Shown: piece by piece, positions 1-6,330 of the stretch
How the letters are laid out: each line of letters starts with the position of its first letter
Position numbering within the stretch: the first letter of the stretch is position 1
Assembly (NCBI GenBank): GCA_030152265.1
Contig: JASLHQ010000166.1
Coordinates: 1-12,816 of the forward strand
DNA: 12,816 nt
Direction: 5' to 3'
From: Savagea sp.
Lineage (GTDB): Bacteria; Bacillota; Bacilli; Bacillales_A; Planococcaceae
The notes under the pieces: generated by a model
Told to the model about the DNA's origin: nothing
Databases searched by the model: none
Seen by the model: the letters and a program-made list of their open reading frames with translations, nothing else
Made by a program: the position numbers and the translations under genes

Positions 1-1
1 G

Positions 2-538
2 ATTCTTGTCGTTTTATACATCACAGCGTACGCGCTCTTTCCAACGTACCAAAAATACGAACACGAAAGACGCTATGTCACACTCGTAGAAGCGATATCA
101 AGTCCTCATCTCGTCATTGAACGAGCGACGTTCGACCCGAAAATAGGCGACCGTGTCGGTGTCTTTTCCGTGTACGATGAACGGGTTCCACAGTTCGGTT
201 GGACGTACAAAGTGTCACGCAACAATGACATTACGAATGACGAAACGTGGTCTCGTTACGATTACCCTGCGAAAGACGAACTTTGGCAAGAAGTCGAATG
301 GCTGTACTGGCAAGAGACAGAGAGGGGAGCCATTACCGAACTGGACCGCTCAGAAGACGGTCCACTCGTCGCCTATGCATTTGAAACAGAAACCGAACGC
401 GGCATCGCTCTTTTCCATTACGAAAAAGAAGGGATGACAACGCTCGCTTTCGAACATTCTCCTGAAGGCGCGACCGTCACATCACACAACAAGACGTGGA
501 TGATTACGCGCGACGATGATACGTTACACGTCCAATAA
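2..538 (+). CDS. Membrane-anchored protein of unknown function (5' end outside window)
   Basis: The reading frame is open from base 2 to a TAA at 536-538, giving the last 178 residues; the true start lies before the window. The first visible residues (ILVVLYITAYALF) form a hydrophobic stretch that looks like the end of a single N-terminal membrane anchor. A charged segment follows (QKYEHERRY), then a soluble domain rich in Trp, Tyr, Glu and Asp that would lie outside the cell if the anchor is in the usual orientation. An ATG at 170 lies inside the frame but has no good ribosome binding site, and the frame continues upstream with the same character, so I treat the gene as partial. I do not recognise the family and see no catalytic motif. 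It converges on the permease gene and shares a terminator with it. Confidence 0.7.
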   Translation: MLVVLYITAYALFPTYQKYEHERRYVTLVEAISSPHLVIERATFDPKIGDRVGVFSVYDERVPQFGWTYKVSRNNDITNDETWSRYDYPAKDELWQEVEWLYWQETERGAITELDRSEDGPLVAYAFETETERGIALFHYEKEGMTTLAFEHSPEGATVTSHNKTWMITRDDDTLHVQ

Positions 539-543
539 TGAAA

Positions 544-577
544 AACAATCCTTCACTCATACAGGTGAAGGATTGTT
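544..577. terminator. Bidirectional terminator between convergent genes
   Basis: A perfect 13-bp stem (AACAATCCTTCAC at 544-556 with GTGAAGGATTGTT at 565-577) encloses an 8-base loop. It lies 5 bp after the stop of the + strand gene and just after the stop of the - strand permease. On the - strand the stem runs into the complement of the A-run at 541-545, giving a short U-tract. On the + strand the tail is only moderately U-rich (TTCGTTTAT). It can serve both genes. Confidence 0.85.
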
Positions 578-580
578 CGT

Positions 581-1864
581 TTATACGTGATTCGTCGGTT
601 CACGACGCGGACCGATCATATTGAAGAAAATATTTAATACGATCGCCGTCACCGCCGCAGCGACGATTCCATTTGACGTTAAAATTGAAATTTGTGAAGG
701 CAATGATTGGAAAATTTCCGGCACGATCGATACACCGACACCGAGTCCAATCGCAACCGCTGCAATCATCGCATTTTCTGCCGAATGAATAACAGCAGGC
801 GCTAACATTTTAACCCCTTGCATAATGACCATTCCGAACATCGCGATCATCGCCGCTCCGAGCACTGCTTCTGGAATGATCGTCGTCAATGCCGCAAGTT
901 TAGGAACGAATCCTAAAATGACGAGCATAATACCAGTAATGACGATGACACGGCGACTTTTCACACCAGACATTTGCGTCAATCCGACGTTTTGTGAAAA
1001 TGTCGTATACGGGAAGGCGTTAAACAACCCGCCGATAATAGAAGCGAGCCCTTCCGAACGATACCCACGCGCTAAATCTTTTGAATTTAACGGCTTATCA
1101 CAAATATCTCCGAGAGCGAAATACACTCCTGTCGATTCGACAAGTGACACCATCGCCACGAGCGTCATTAAAATGATAGAAGACGCGTCAAACGTCGGGA
1201 CTCCGAAGTAAAACGGTTGAACGACGTGCACGACGTCCGCTTGTTGAACAGGAGTAAAATCAACCATTTTAAAGAAAATCGCAATGATTGTACCCCCGAC
1301 GAGACCGACTAAAATGGCAATCGCTCGCAAAAATCCGGTCGCAAAACGATAGACGACTAAAATGATGAGCAATGTCGTAAAGGCGAGCGTCATGTTCGCA
1401 CTACTTCCGAAATCCGGTGAACCTAATCCGCCTGCCATATTGTTGACCGCAACAGGAAGCAACGAAATTCCGATCGTCGCAACGACTGTTCCAGTTACGA
1501 CAGGTGGGAAAAATTTCACGAGCATTCCGAATACCCCACCGATTAAAAAGATGATCGCACCCGATGCGATAATCGCACCGTAAATCGCACCGATTCCTTT
1601 TTCACTTCCGATTTCGATAATCGGAGCTACCGCGGTAAACGTACATCCTAAAACGACGGGAAGTCCGATTCCGATAACGCGTCCTGAATACACTTGCAAT
1701 AGCGTCGCAACCCCACACATTAAAATGTCAATCGCGACTAAGTACGTCATTTGCTCCGAATTAAATCCGAGCTCTTTTCCGATGATGAGTGGCACTAAAA
1801 TTGCCCCTGCATACATCGCGAGTAAATGTTGGATTCCGAGTGCGGTTTCCTTGCCTAAATTCAC
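581..1864 (-). CDS. pbuX: NCS2-family xanthine/purine permease (PbuX-like)
   Basis: This 427-residue, strongly hydrophobic protein is a nucleobase:cation symporter of the NCS2 (nucleobase-ascorbate transporter) family, importing xanthine or a related purine across the cytoplasmic membrane. Family marks are the N-terminal Gln-His pair (residues 12-13, in GIQHLLAMYAG), the conserved glutamate in LVESTG (E243), and the signature around residues 287-304 (TTFSQNVGLTQMSGVKSR). The hydrophobic profile and length fit the usual 14-segment fold. The start is a GTG at 1864 with AGGAGG at 1878-1873, eight bases upstream. Immediately upstream is a guanine-class purine riboswitch, which agrees with import of xanthine or guanine rather than uracil. 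Uric acid permeases (PucJ/PucK) are close relatives and cannot be excluded from sequence alone, but the riboswitch favours a PbuX-type role in purine salvage. Confidence 0.88.
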   Translation of the reverse strand: MNLGKETALGIQHLLAMYAGAILVPLIIGKELGFNSEQMTYLVAIDILMCGVATLLQVYSGRVIGIGLPVVLGCTFTAVAPIIEIGSEKGIGAIYGAIIASGAIIFLIGGVFGMLVKFFPPVVTGTVVATIGISLLPVAVNNMAGGLGSPDFGSSANMTLAFTTLLIILVVYRFATGFLRAIAILVGLVGGTIIAIFFKMVDFTPVQQADVVHVVQPFYFGVPTFDASSIILMTLVAMVSLVESTGVYFALGDICDKPLNSKDLARGYRSEGLASIIGGLFNAFPYTTFSQNVGLTQMSGVKSRRVIVITGIMLVILGFVPKLAALTTIIPEAVLGAAMIAMFGMVIMQGVKMLAPAVIHSAENAMIAAVAIGLGVGVSIVPEIFQSLPSQISILTSNGIVAAAVTAIVLNIFFNMIGPRREPTNHV

Positions 1865-1870
1865 TTTCAG

Positions 1871-1954
1871 TTCCTCCTACTTGAACAGGCACTCTGACGC
1901 CATAAGTAGAACGCAAGAAAGTGCGTCACGATGTACGCACTTCTTTTTCTACTC
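1871..1954 (-). promoter_or_regulatory. Riboswitch expression platform with alternative SD-sequestering helices
   Basis: On the - strand the segment TTCTACTT (1911-1904) can pair with two partners. One is GAGTAGAA (1954-1947), which overlaps the 3' strand of riboswitch helix P1. The other is AAGTAGGA (1882-1875), which contains the first four bases of the AGGAGG ribosome site. Both helices are 8 bp including G-U pairs and exclude each other. Between them is a stable hairpin, AAGTGCGT (1942-1935) with ACGCACTT (1926-1919). No proper U-tract follows the SD helix, so this reads as a translational switch. A weak terminator at the 1942-1919 hairpin (tail TTTCTT) is an alternative. Confidence 0.55.
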
Positions 1955-2021
1955 ATAGTCGACTTATTTACGGTAAGTCGGTAGATACTTCTCTAGCCAT
2001 ATTCTAAAGAATTATATGAGT
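1951..2021 (-). ncRNA. Purine riboswitch aptamer, guanine/xanthine class
   Basis: Read on the - strand, the segment matches the purine aptamer element by element: P1 ACTCATA (2021-2015) with TATGAGT (1957-1951); J1/2 TAAT; P2 TCTTTAG with CTAGAGA (one G-U pair); an L2 loop containing ATATGG; J2/3 GTATCTACC, keeping the conserved U47, C50 and U51; P3 GACTTA with TAAGTC; and L3 CCGTAAA. The specificity base (position 74 in xpt numbering) is C at 1958 in GACTATGAG. Known C74 aptamers bind guanine, hypoxanthine or xanthine, while U74 binds adenine. It lies about 86 bases before the permease start. Purine binding is expected to switch the permease off. Confidence 0.93.
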
Positions 2022-2048
2022 GACACTTTCAACAATTATTATGAAAAT

Positions 2049-2057
2049 AGTATAGCA
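2049..2057 (-). promoter_or_regulatory. Probable extended -10 promoter of the purine permease
   Basis: On the - strand TGC-TATACT is an extended -10 element (TGN followed by a 5/6 match to TATAAT; hexamer at 2054-2049). Transcription would start near 2042, about 20 bases before the riboswitch aptamer, a normal leader geometry. No good -35 hexamer is present at 16-18 bp, which extended -10 promoters can tolerate. Confidence 0.45.
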
Positions 2058-2117
2058 ACATTTCATTCGTTTAGATAGAACAAATATAACGTTTTCGTGA
2101 ATTTTTCATACAATTGC

Positions 2118-2153
2118 ATCGTTTTTCCTGTTCAATAGGAAATTTTTAACGAT
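2118..2153 (-). terminator. Possible weak terminator hairpin after the GntP permease gene
   Basis: Fifteen bases after the permease stop there is an imperfect hairpin: ATCGTT/AACGAT (2118-2123 with 2148-2153) and TTTCCT/AGGAAA (2124-2129 with 2137-2142), with a 5-base A bulge on one arm in the - strand RNA. No U-tract follows on the - strand, so it is not a canonical terminator. It is the only stem between this gene and the promoter of the purine permease. Confidence 0.3.
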
Positions 2154-2168
2154 TCACTCGAGAATGTT

Positions 2169-3452
2169 TTAATAAATTCCGAACGATGCGAAAATGATTG
2201 AAATAATTAATGCGAGTATTGGAATCGCAATCGTAATGACCGCGATATCTTTATAACTATCTTTATGCGTCATACCTGTAATCGCAAGTAAAGTGAGGAC
2301 GGCTCCGTTATGCGGAAGTGCATCTAATCCTCCGGAAGCGAGCGCTGCAATACGGTGGAACGCTTCTGGGCTAATGCCCGTTTGAATGGCGATATCGTAA
2401 TATTGTGCACCGAGTGCTTCAAGCGCAATCCCCATTCCTCCAGATGCTGAACCTGTCGCTCCTGCAAGCAAGTTGATCGCAACCGCTTCTGAAATTAACG
2501 GGTTCCCTTTAATATTTAACAACCAATGCGTTAACGTTTCGAATCCTGGTACCGCTTTCACGACTGTCCCGAAACCGACAGCCGCACTCGTATTAATGAT
2601 CGCTGTAACCGAACCTGTCGCTCCTTCGTTCATCGCTTTTACGAACGATTTGAATTTCGTAATATTCAATAAGAGCAATAAACCGATTCCTGTAAGCAAT
2701 GCGACGATGACGTCCCATTTCAAAACGTTCAAGCTAATGATGACCGCAACAAGAGGTAAAAGAGATAAAATGACAGACGGTACGACCCCTGTATCTTCCA
2801 CAATTTTTTGATCTTTCGGCTCTTCAAAGACGAAGCCTTTTTTACGCAACTGTTTTTCACGTGTAATGAGGTAGAAATATCCTCCCCCGCCCATGACGAG
2901 TGTCGCGATGAAGCCCATGATCGGCGCTGCCATCGGAGTCGTCTGAAAATAACTCATCGGAATTAAGTTTTGAATTTGAGGTGTTCCTGGTAGCGCTGTC
3001 ATTGTGAACGTGAGCGCACCGAGTGCAATCGTTGCCGGCAATATTTTACGGCTAATGTTCGCTTCGCGGAACATCGTTAAAGCGATCGGATAAACGGCGA
3101 ACACGACGACGAATAAGCTGACGCCTCCATATGTGAGGAGTGCTGTCGATACGGTAACCCCTAAAATCGCACGCTTCACACCGATGACGCGCGAGAAAAA
3201 TAACGCAACCGAACGAGCCATCCCTGTATCTTCCATTAACTTTCCGAAAATCGCTCCGAGCATAAATACCGGGAACCATTCTTTCGCAAACCCTACAAAA
3301 CCGCTCATGTACGTACTTTTATACGCTTCTAAAATGTCGAGTCCACCTGTAATTGCGACAATTCCTGCTGCAATCGGTGCGACCCAAATGATCGACCATC
3401 CTAAATAAGCTAATACCATTAAGACGACGAGCCCTAAAACGATACCAAACAT
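2169..3452 (-). CDS. GntP-family permease, likely for a small hydroxy acid (YxjC-like)
   Basis: This 427-residue polytopic membrane protein has about 12 hydrophobic segments separated by one polar loop near residues 190-220. Segments such as FPVFMLGAIFGKLMED, LTYGGVSLFVVVFAVYP and TALPGTPQIQN are typical of the GntP family of gluconate and hydroxy-acid transporters. From memory they match B. subtilis YxjC, which sits in a 3-hydroxybutyrate locus. The start is ATG at 3452 with AGGAGGG at 3466-3460, seven bases away. It is the last gene of the locus after the alcohol and semialdehyde dehydrogenases, which suggests it brings in their substrate. A strong terminator lies between it and the dehydrogenase gene, so its expression probably depends on read-through. 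I see no separate promoter in the 80-bp gap. The family assignment is firm; the substrate is inferred only from context. Confidence 0.85.
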   Translation of the reverse strand: MFGIVLGLVVLMVLAYLGWSIIWVAPIAAGIVAITGGLDILEAYKSTYMSGFVGFAKEWFPVFMLGAIFGKLMEDTGMARSVALFFSRVIGVKRAILGVTVSTALLTYGGVSLFVVVFAVYPIALTMFREANISRKILPATIALGALTFTMTALPGTPQIQNLIPMSYFQTTPMAAPIMGFIATLVMGGGGYFYLITREKQLRKKGFVFEEPKDQKIVEDTGVVPSVILSLLPLVAVIISLNVLKWDVIVALLTGIGLLLLLNITKFKSFVKAMNEGATGSVTAIINTSAAVGFGTVVKAVPGFETLTHWLLNIKGNPLISEAVAINLLAGATGSASGGMGIALEALGAQYYDIAIQTGISPEAFHRIAALASGGLDALPHNGAVLTLLAITGMTHKDSYKDIAVITIAIPILALIISIIFASFGIY

Positions 3453-3486
3453 CGTATTTCCCTCCTAAACTATCCATTTTTGGGTG

Positions 3487-3518
3487 AAAAAAAGATGCAG
3501 TGCGAACACTGCATCTTT
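3487..3518 (-). terminator. Strong intrinsic terminator after the semialdehyde dehydrogenase gene
   Basis: A perfect 12-bp stem (AAAGATGCAGTG with CACTGCATCTTT, 3518-3507 and 3502-3491 on the - strand) is closed by a UUCG tetraloop. It is followed by a run of seven Us counting the last stem bases (to 3487). It begins 14 bases after the dehydrogenase stop and ends 20 bases before the ribosome site of the GntP permease gene. Confidence 0.9.
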
Positions 3519-3532
3519 CAACTAGGTATATG

Positions 3533-4984
3533 TTATACCCAACGACCAGTTAACACTTTTTTACGCGTATAGAAGTTTAATCCGTCTTTTCCGTTTGCGT
3601 GTAAGTCGCCGTAGAATGAATCTTTCCATCCTGAGAATGGGAAGAATGCCATAGGAGCTGGTACACCGATGTTTACGCCGAGCATTCCTGCATCGATCGT
3701 TTCGCGGAATGTACGTACGCTACCGCCATCTTTCGTGAAAATACATGCGCCGTTTGCGAAACGTGATTTGTTCGCAAGCTCGATCGCTTCTTCTAAATTT
3801 TTCACGCGGCTAATTGAAAGCACTGGCGCAAAAATTTCATCTTCCCAAATTTTCATTTCACATGTTACGTTATCGAAAATTGTCGGTCCTACGAAGTAGC
3901 CGTTTTCTTTCGCTGCTTCATCGAGACGTCCGTCGCGAATTAATGTCGCACCTTCTTCTTCTCCTTTTTCGATATATTGGAGTGTGCGCTCTTTATGTGC
4001 GTCACGGATGACTGGGCCTAAAAATACGCCTTCGTCTAAGCCGTTACCGATTTGAATGTCGTTCGCTTTTTGAACGAGTGCTTCGATGAACTCATCTGCG
4101 ATTGAATCTTCAACAGCTACAACCGCACAAGCCATACAACGCTCTCCTGCTGAACCGAATGCTGCGTTTAAAATTTGTGTCGCCGCATTGTCGATGTTCG
4201 CATCGCTCAATACGATCGAGTGGTTTTTCGCTCCTGCTAATGCTTGAACGCGTTTTAAGTTGTCTGTTCCACGCTTGTACACATATTCTGCGACTGGCTG
4301 TGAACCGACGAATGAAATCGCTGCGATTTTTTCATGGTCTAAAATACCGTTTACGACGTCATGCGCTCCGTGTACGATGTTGAATACACCTTTCGGGAAT
4401 CCAGCTTCTTCTACTAATTCAGCTAAACGGTTCGCTAAAAGTGGTGTACGCTCAGATGGTTTTAATACGAATGTATTTCCTGTCGCAAGCGCCATCGGGA
4501 ACATCCAGCAAGGAACCATCATCGGGAAGTTGAACGGTGTAATACCGCCGATTACACCGATTGGGTAACGGTAAACGCCTGATTCAAGTCCTGTTGCGAT
4601 CGATGGAAGTTGTTCGCCCATCATTAATGTCGGTGCACCTGCTGCGAACTCGACACATTCAATTCCGCGAAGAACTTCACCGTGTGCTTCTGTAAAGTTT
4701 TTCCCGTTTTCAATTGTAATTAATTTTGCAAGCTCATCCCAATGCTCAACGAGAAGTTGTTGATATTTGAACATGATGCGTGCGCGACGTGGAACAGGTA
4801 CTTCTTTCCACTCTTGGAACGCTGCGTCCGCTACTTGTACCGCGTGATCTAATTCTTCTGCTGTCGATAATGGAACGTTTGCGATGACTTCTCCTGTTGC
4901 TGGGTTATATACAGGCTCGATGTTCGTTGATTTTGACTCAATCCACTCACCGTTAATGTAGTTTTTAATGTTTTGTACTGTCAT
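3533..4984 (-). CDS. mmsA: CoA-acylating (methyl)malonate-semialdehyde dehydrogenase
   Basis: The 483-residue protein belongs to the aldehyde dehydrogenase superfamily, methylmalonate-semialdehyde dehydrogenase branch (MmsA/IolA). These cytoplasmic enzymes convert malonate semialdehyde to acetyl-CoA, or methylmalonate semialdehyde to propionyl-CoA, with NAD+ and CoA and release of CO2. Visible marks are TPFNFP (149-154), LKPSE (174-178, cofactor lysine K175), GAKNH (251-255), the catalytic cysteine C283 in GSAGERCMACAV, and the two arginines that hold the substrate carboxylate in this branch, R106 (LRGIE) and R282 (next to C283). DEIFAPVLS and PAPMAFFPFSGWK complete the family pattern. ATG at 4984 has AAGGAGG at 5000-4994. 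Only 21 bp separate it from the preceding dehydrogenase gene, so the two are co-transcribed. No inositol (iol) genes are nearby, so a role in myo-inositol breakdown is not supported; mmsA is used as the family name. Confidence 0.92.
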   Translation of the reverse strand: MTVQNIKNYINGEWIESKSTNIEPVYNPATGEVIANVPLSTAEELDHAVQVADAAFQEWKEVPVPRRARIMFKYQQLLVEHWDELAKLITIENGKNFTEAHGEVLRGIECVEFAAGAPTLMMGEQLPSIATGLESGVYRYPIGVIGGITPFNFPMMVPCWMFPMALATGNTFVLKPSERTPLLANRLAELVEEAGFPKGVFNIVHGAHDVVNGILDHEKIAAISFVGSQPVAEYVYKRGTDNLKRVQALAGAKNHSIVLSDANIDNAATQILNAAFGSAGERCMACAVVAVEDSIADEFIEALVQKANDIQIGNGLDEGVFLGPVIRDAHKERTLQYIEKGEEEGATLIRDGRLDEAAKENGYFVGPTIFDNVTCEMKIWEDEIFAPVLSISRVKNLEEAIELANKSRFANGACIFTKDGGSVRTFRETIDAGMLGVNIGVPAPMAFFPFSGWKDSFYGDLHANGKDGLNFYTRKKVLTGRWV

Positions 4985-5005
4985 TGTTAAAATCCTCCTT
5001 CAAAT

Positions 5006-6181
5006 TTAAAACGCATATGTGTAGCACGTCATATACAATGCTTTAATTTCTTCTTTCGTCGGTACTTTCGGGTTGTTCCCTGGGCTACCGCTATCGAGTG
5101 CATCGTCCGCCATCTTATCGATCGCTTCATTGAATGCTTCCTCTTCAATGCCCCATTCTTTTAAGTTCGGAATGCTCAAATACTTACATAGTTCTTTCAC
5201 TGACTCTACTGCGACATCTGCCGCTTGTTCATTCGTTAAAACAGCATCTTCTTCTGCGAAGAGGCGACCTAAATCAGCGAGGCGCTCGACACAGCTTTCA
5301 CGGCTATATTCGAGAACGGCTGGGAGTAACATCGCGTTCGAAAAACCGTGCGGTACATTGAATAAAGCACCGATTGGACGAGACATACCGTGCACGAGAC
5401 AAACAGAAGCGTTCGAGAATGCCATTCCTGCTTGTAGCGCACCGATGGCCATTCCTTCACGAGCGGCGATGTTTTCGCCGTCATCATATGCTGCTTTCAA
5501 ATTGCGCACGATGTATTTCATCGCAGAAAGTGCCATCACATCTGTCATCGGCTGTGCTTTTTTCGAAATGTACGCTTCGATCGCGTGACATAACGCATCG
5601 ACACCTGTAGCCGCTGTGACACTTTTCGGACTCGATACAGAAAGCAATGGGTCGACAATCGCTACAGTCGGCATTAAGACCGGTTGTTTAATCATCATTT
5701 TGACGTGATTCGACGTATTCGTAATGACTGTCACATCTGTCGCTTCTGAACCTGTACCTGCTGTCGTCGGAATTGCGATGTGGGGAAGACTCGCTTTTGA
5801 CGCTATTTTTTGTTGGTTCATGTAGTCACCGATGTAGCCACCATTTGTTGCTAAAATTGCAACCGCTTTCGCCGTATCGATACAGCTTCCGCCTCCGATT
5901 GAAACGATGAGGTCACACTGTTCTTTTTCTAAGACGTCCATCGCTGCTGCGACATGTTCGTCAGTCGGCTCCGAGTTCACTTCTAAGAAGACAGCGCTTT
6001 CAACACCGACCTCCGAAAGTAAATCGATGCACTTTTGTACGTTACCGAGCTCTTCCATAATTTTATCGCTGACGATCAACGCCTTTTGACCGTACTGTTT
6101 CGCTTGGAAACCGAGCTTTTGTAACGCATTTTGTTGATAATACAACATTTGGGGAGTTTGAAACGTTTTACATTCTACCAT
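5006..6181 (-). CDS. Iron-containing (type III) alcohol dehydrogenase, probable hydroxy-acid dehydrogenase
   Basis: This 391-residue cytoplasmic enzyme belongs to the Fe-dependent alcohol dehydrogenase family. The N-terminal nucleotide-binding half carries IGGGSCID (95-102) and IPTTAGTGSEAT (137-148). The C-terminal helical half has the metal ligands D195 and H199 (TGVDALCHAIEAY), H264 (LVHGMSRP) and H278 (NVPHGFSNA), all present. I chose ATG 6181 because AAAGGAG (6197-6191) is nine bases upstream; a GTG at 6187 in the same frame is only three bases from that site. The gene is followed after 21 bp by a CoA-acylating semialdehyde dehydrogenase, so its likely job is to oxidise the hydroxyl of a short hydroxy acid to a semialdehyde. 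3-Hydroxypropionate or 3-hydroxyisobutyrate would fit. Other primary alcohols or 4-hydroxybutyrate cannot be excluded from sequence. Confidence 0.88.
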   Translation of the reverse strand: MVECKTFQTPQMLYYQQNALQKLGFQAKQYGQKALIVSDKIMEELGNVQKCIDLLSEVGVESAVFLEVNSEPTDEHVAAAMDVLEKEQCDLIVSIGGGSCIDTAKAVAILATNGGYIGDYMNQQKIASKASLPHIAIPTTAGTGSEATDVTVITNTSNHVKMMIKQPVLMPTVAIVDPLLSVSSPKSVTAATGVDALCHAIEAYISKKAQPMTDVMALSAMKYIVRNLKAAYDDGENIAAREGMAIGALQAGMAFSNASVCLVHGMSRPIGALFNVPHGFSNAMLLPAVLEYSRESCVERLADLGRLFAEEDAVLTNEQAADVAVESVKELCKYLSIPNLKEWGIEEEAFNEAIDKMADDALDSGSPGNNPKVPTKEEIKALYMTCYTYAF

Positions 6182-6219
6182 ACACACTTGCTCCTTTCTG
6201 TTTGAAACCTACACAAGAA

Positions 6220-6256
6220 CTACACTTTTATGTATGAGAGCTACACTTTTATGTAG
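6220..6256 (-). promoter_or_regulatory. Tandem dyad operator upstream of the dehydrogenase operon
   Basis: On the - strand CTACATAAAAGTGTAG (6256-6241) is a dyad of CTACA and TGTAG around six bases. A second copy with one changed end base (ATACATAAAAGTGTAG, 6235-6220) begins exactly 21 bp away, two DNA turns, so both lie on the same helix face. Another half-site (GTGTAG) follows at 6214-6209, and the hairpin at 6298-6325 carries the same words in the opposite arrangement. This looks like the binding array of the Fis-type DNA-binding domain of the neighbouring regulator. No -24/-12 (GG-N10-GC) promoter is visible between 6188 and 6326. Confidence 0.6.
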
Positions 6257-6297
6257 TTTATGTTGTTTAATTATGTTTTATTAGTCTTACAACTAAA

Positions 6298-6325
6298 ATA
6301 AGTGTAGCCCTAAGACTACACTTAT
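6298..6325 (-). terminator. Terminator-like hairpin after the regulator gene, sharing operator words
   Basis: A perfect 10-bp stem (ATAAGTGTAG at 6298-6307 with CTACACTTAT at 6316-6325) has an 8-base loop and starts one base after the regulator's TGA. On the - strand the tail is TTATTTTAG, a moderate U-tract, so it can end the regulator transcript. Its arms contain GTGTAG/CTACAC, the words found in the operator at 6220-6256, so it could also be a protein-binding site. Confidence 0.6.
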
Positions 6326-6330
6326 GTCAA
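6301..6330 (-). promoter_or_regulatory. Candidate sigma-A promoter overlapping the regulator stop codon
   Basis: On the - strand TTGACA (6330-6325), a perfect -35 hexamer overlapping the regulator's TGA, is followed after 18 bp by TACACT (6306-6301), a 4/6 match to TATAAT. Both hexamers lie in or beside the terminator-like hairpin. It would drive the dehydrogenase operon, with the tandem dyads in the transcribed leader. The arrangement could be chance, since the hairpin itself supplies the -10 sequence. Confidence 0.3.

Noticed and set aside
1919..1942. Intrinsic terminator as the riboswitch output
   Set aside because: The stem is good, but the tail (TTTCTTGCG) is a poor U-tract and the hairpin can form with or without ligand; the SD-pairing model explains more. 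It is kept as an alternative.
2081..2105. Catabolite-responsive (cre-like) element on the - strand around CGAAAACGTTATA
   Set aside because: It misses two conserved positions of the cre consensus, including one of the key outer bases, so it is not supportable.
3533..4984. Assignment of the semialdehyde dehydrogenase to myo-inositol catabolism (iolA)
   Set aside because: The protein is IolA-like, but no other iol gene is in the window and its partners are an alcohol dehydrogenase and a GntP permease.
5073..5588. 171-residue + strand open frame opposite the iron alcohol dehydrogenase
   Set aside because: The metal ligands and family motifs are on the - strand frame; this frame lacks a ribosome site and looks like low-complexity shadow sequence.
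6188..6326. Possible -24/-12 sigma-54 promoter upstream of the alcohol dehydrogenase gene
   Set aside because: Reading the - strand base by base, no GG-N10-GC pair with TGGCAC/TTGC-like flanks is present.
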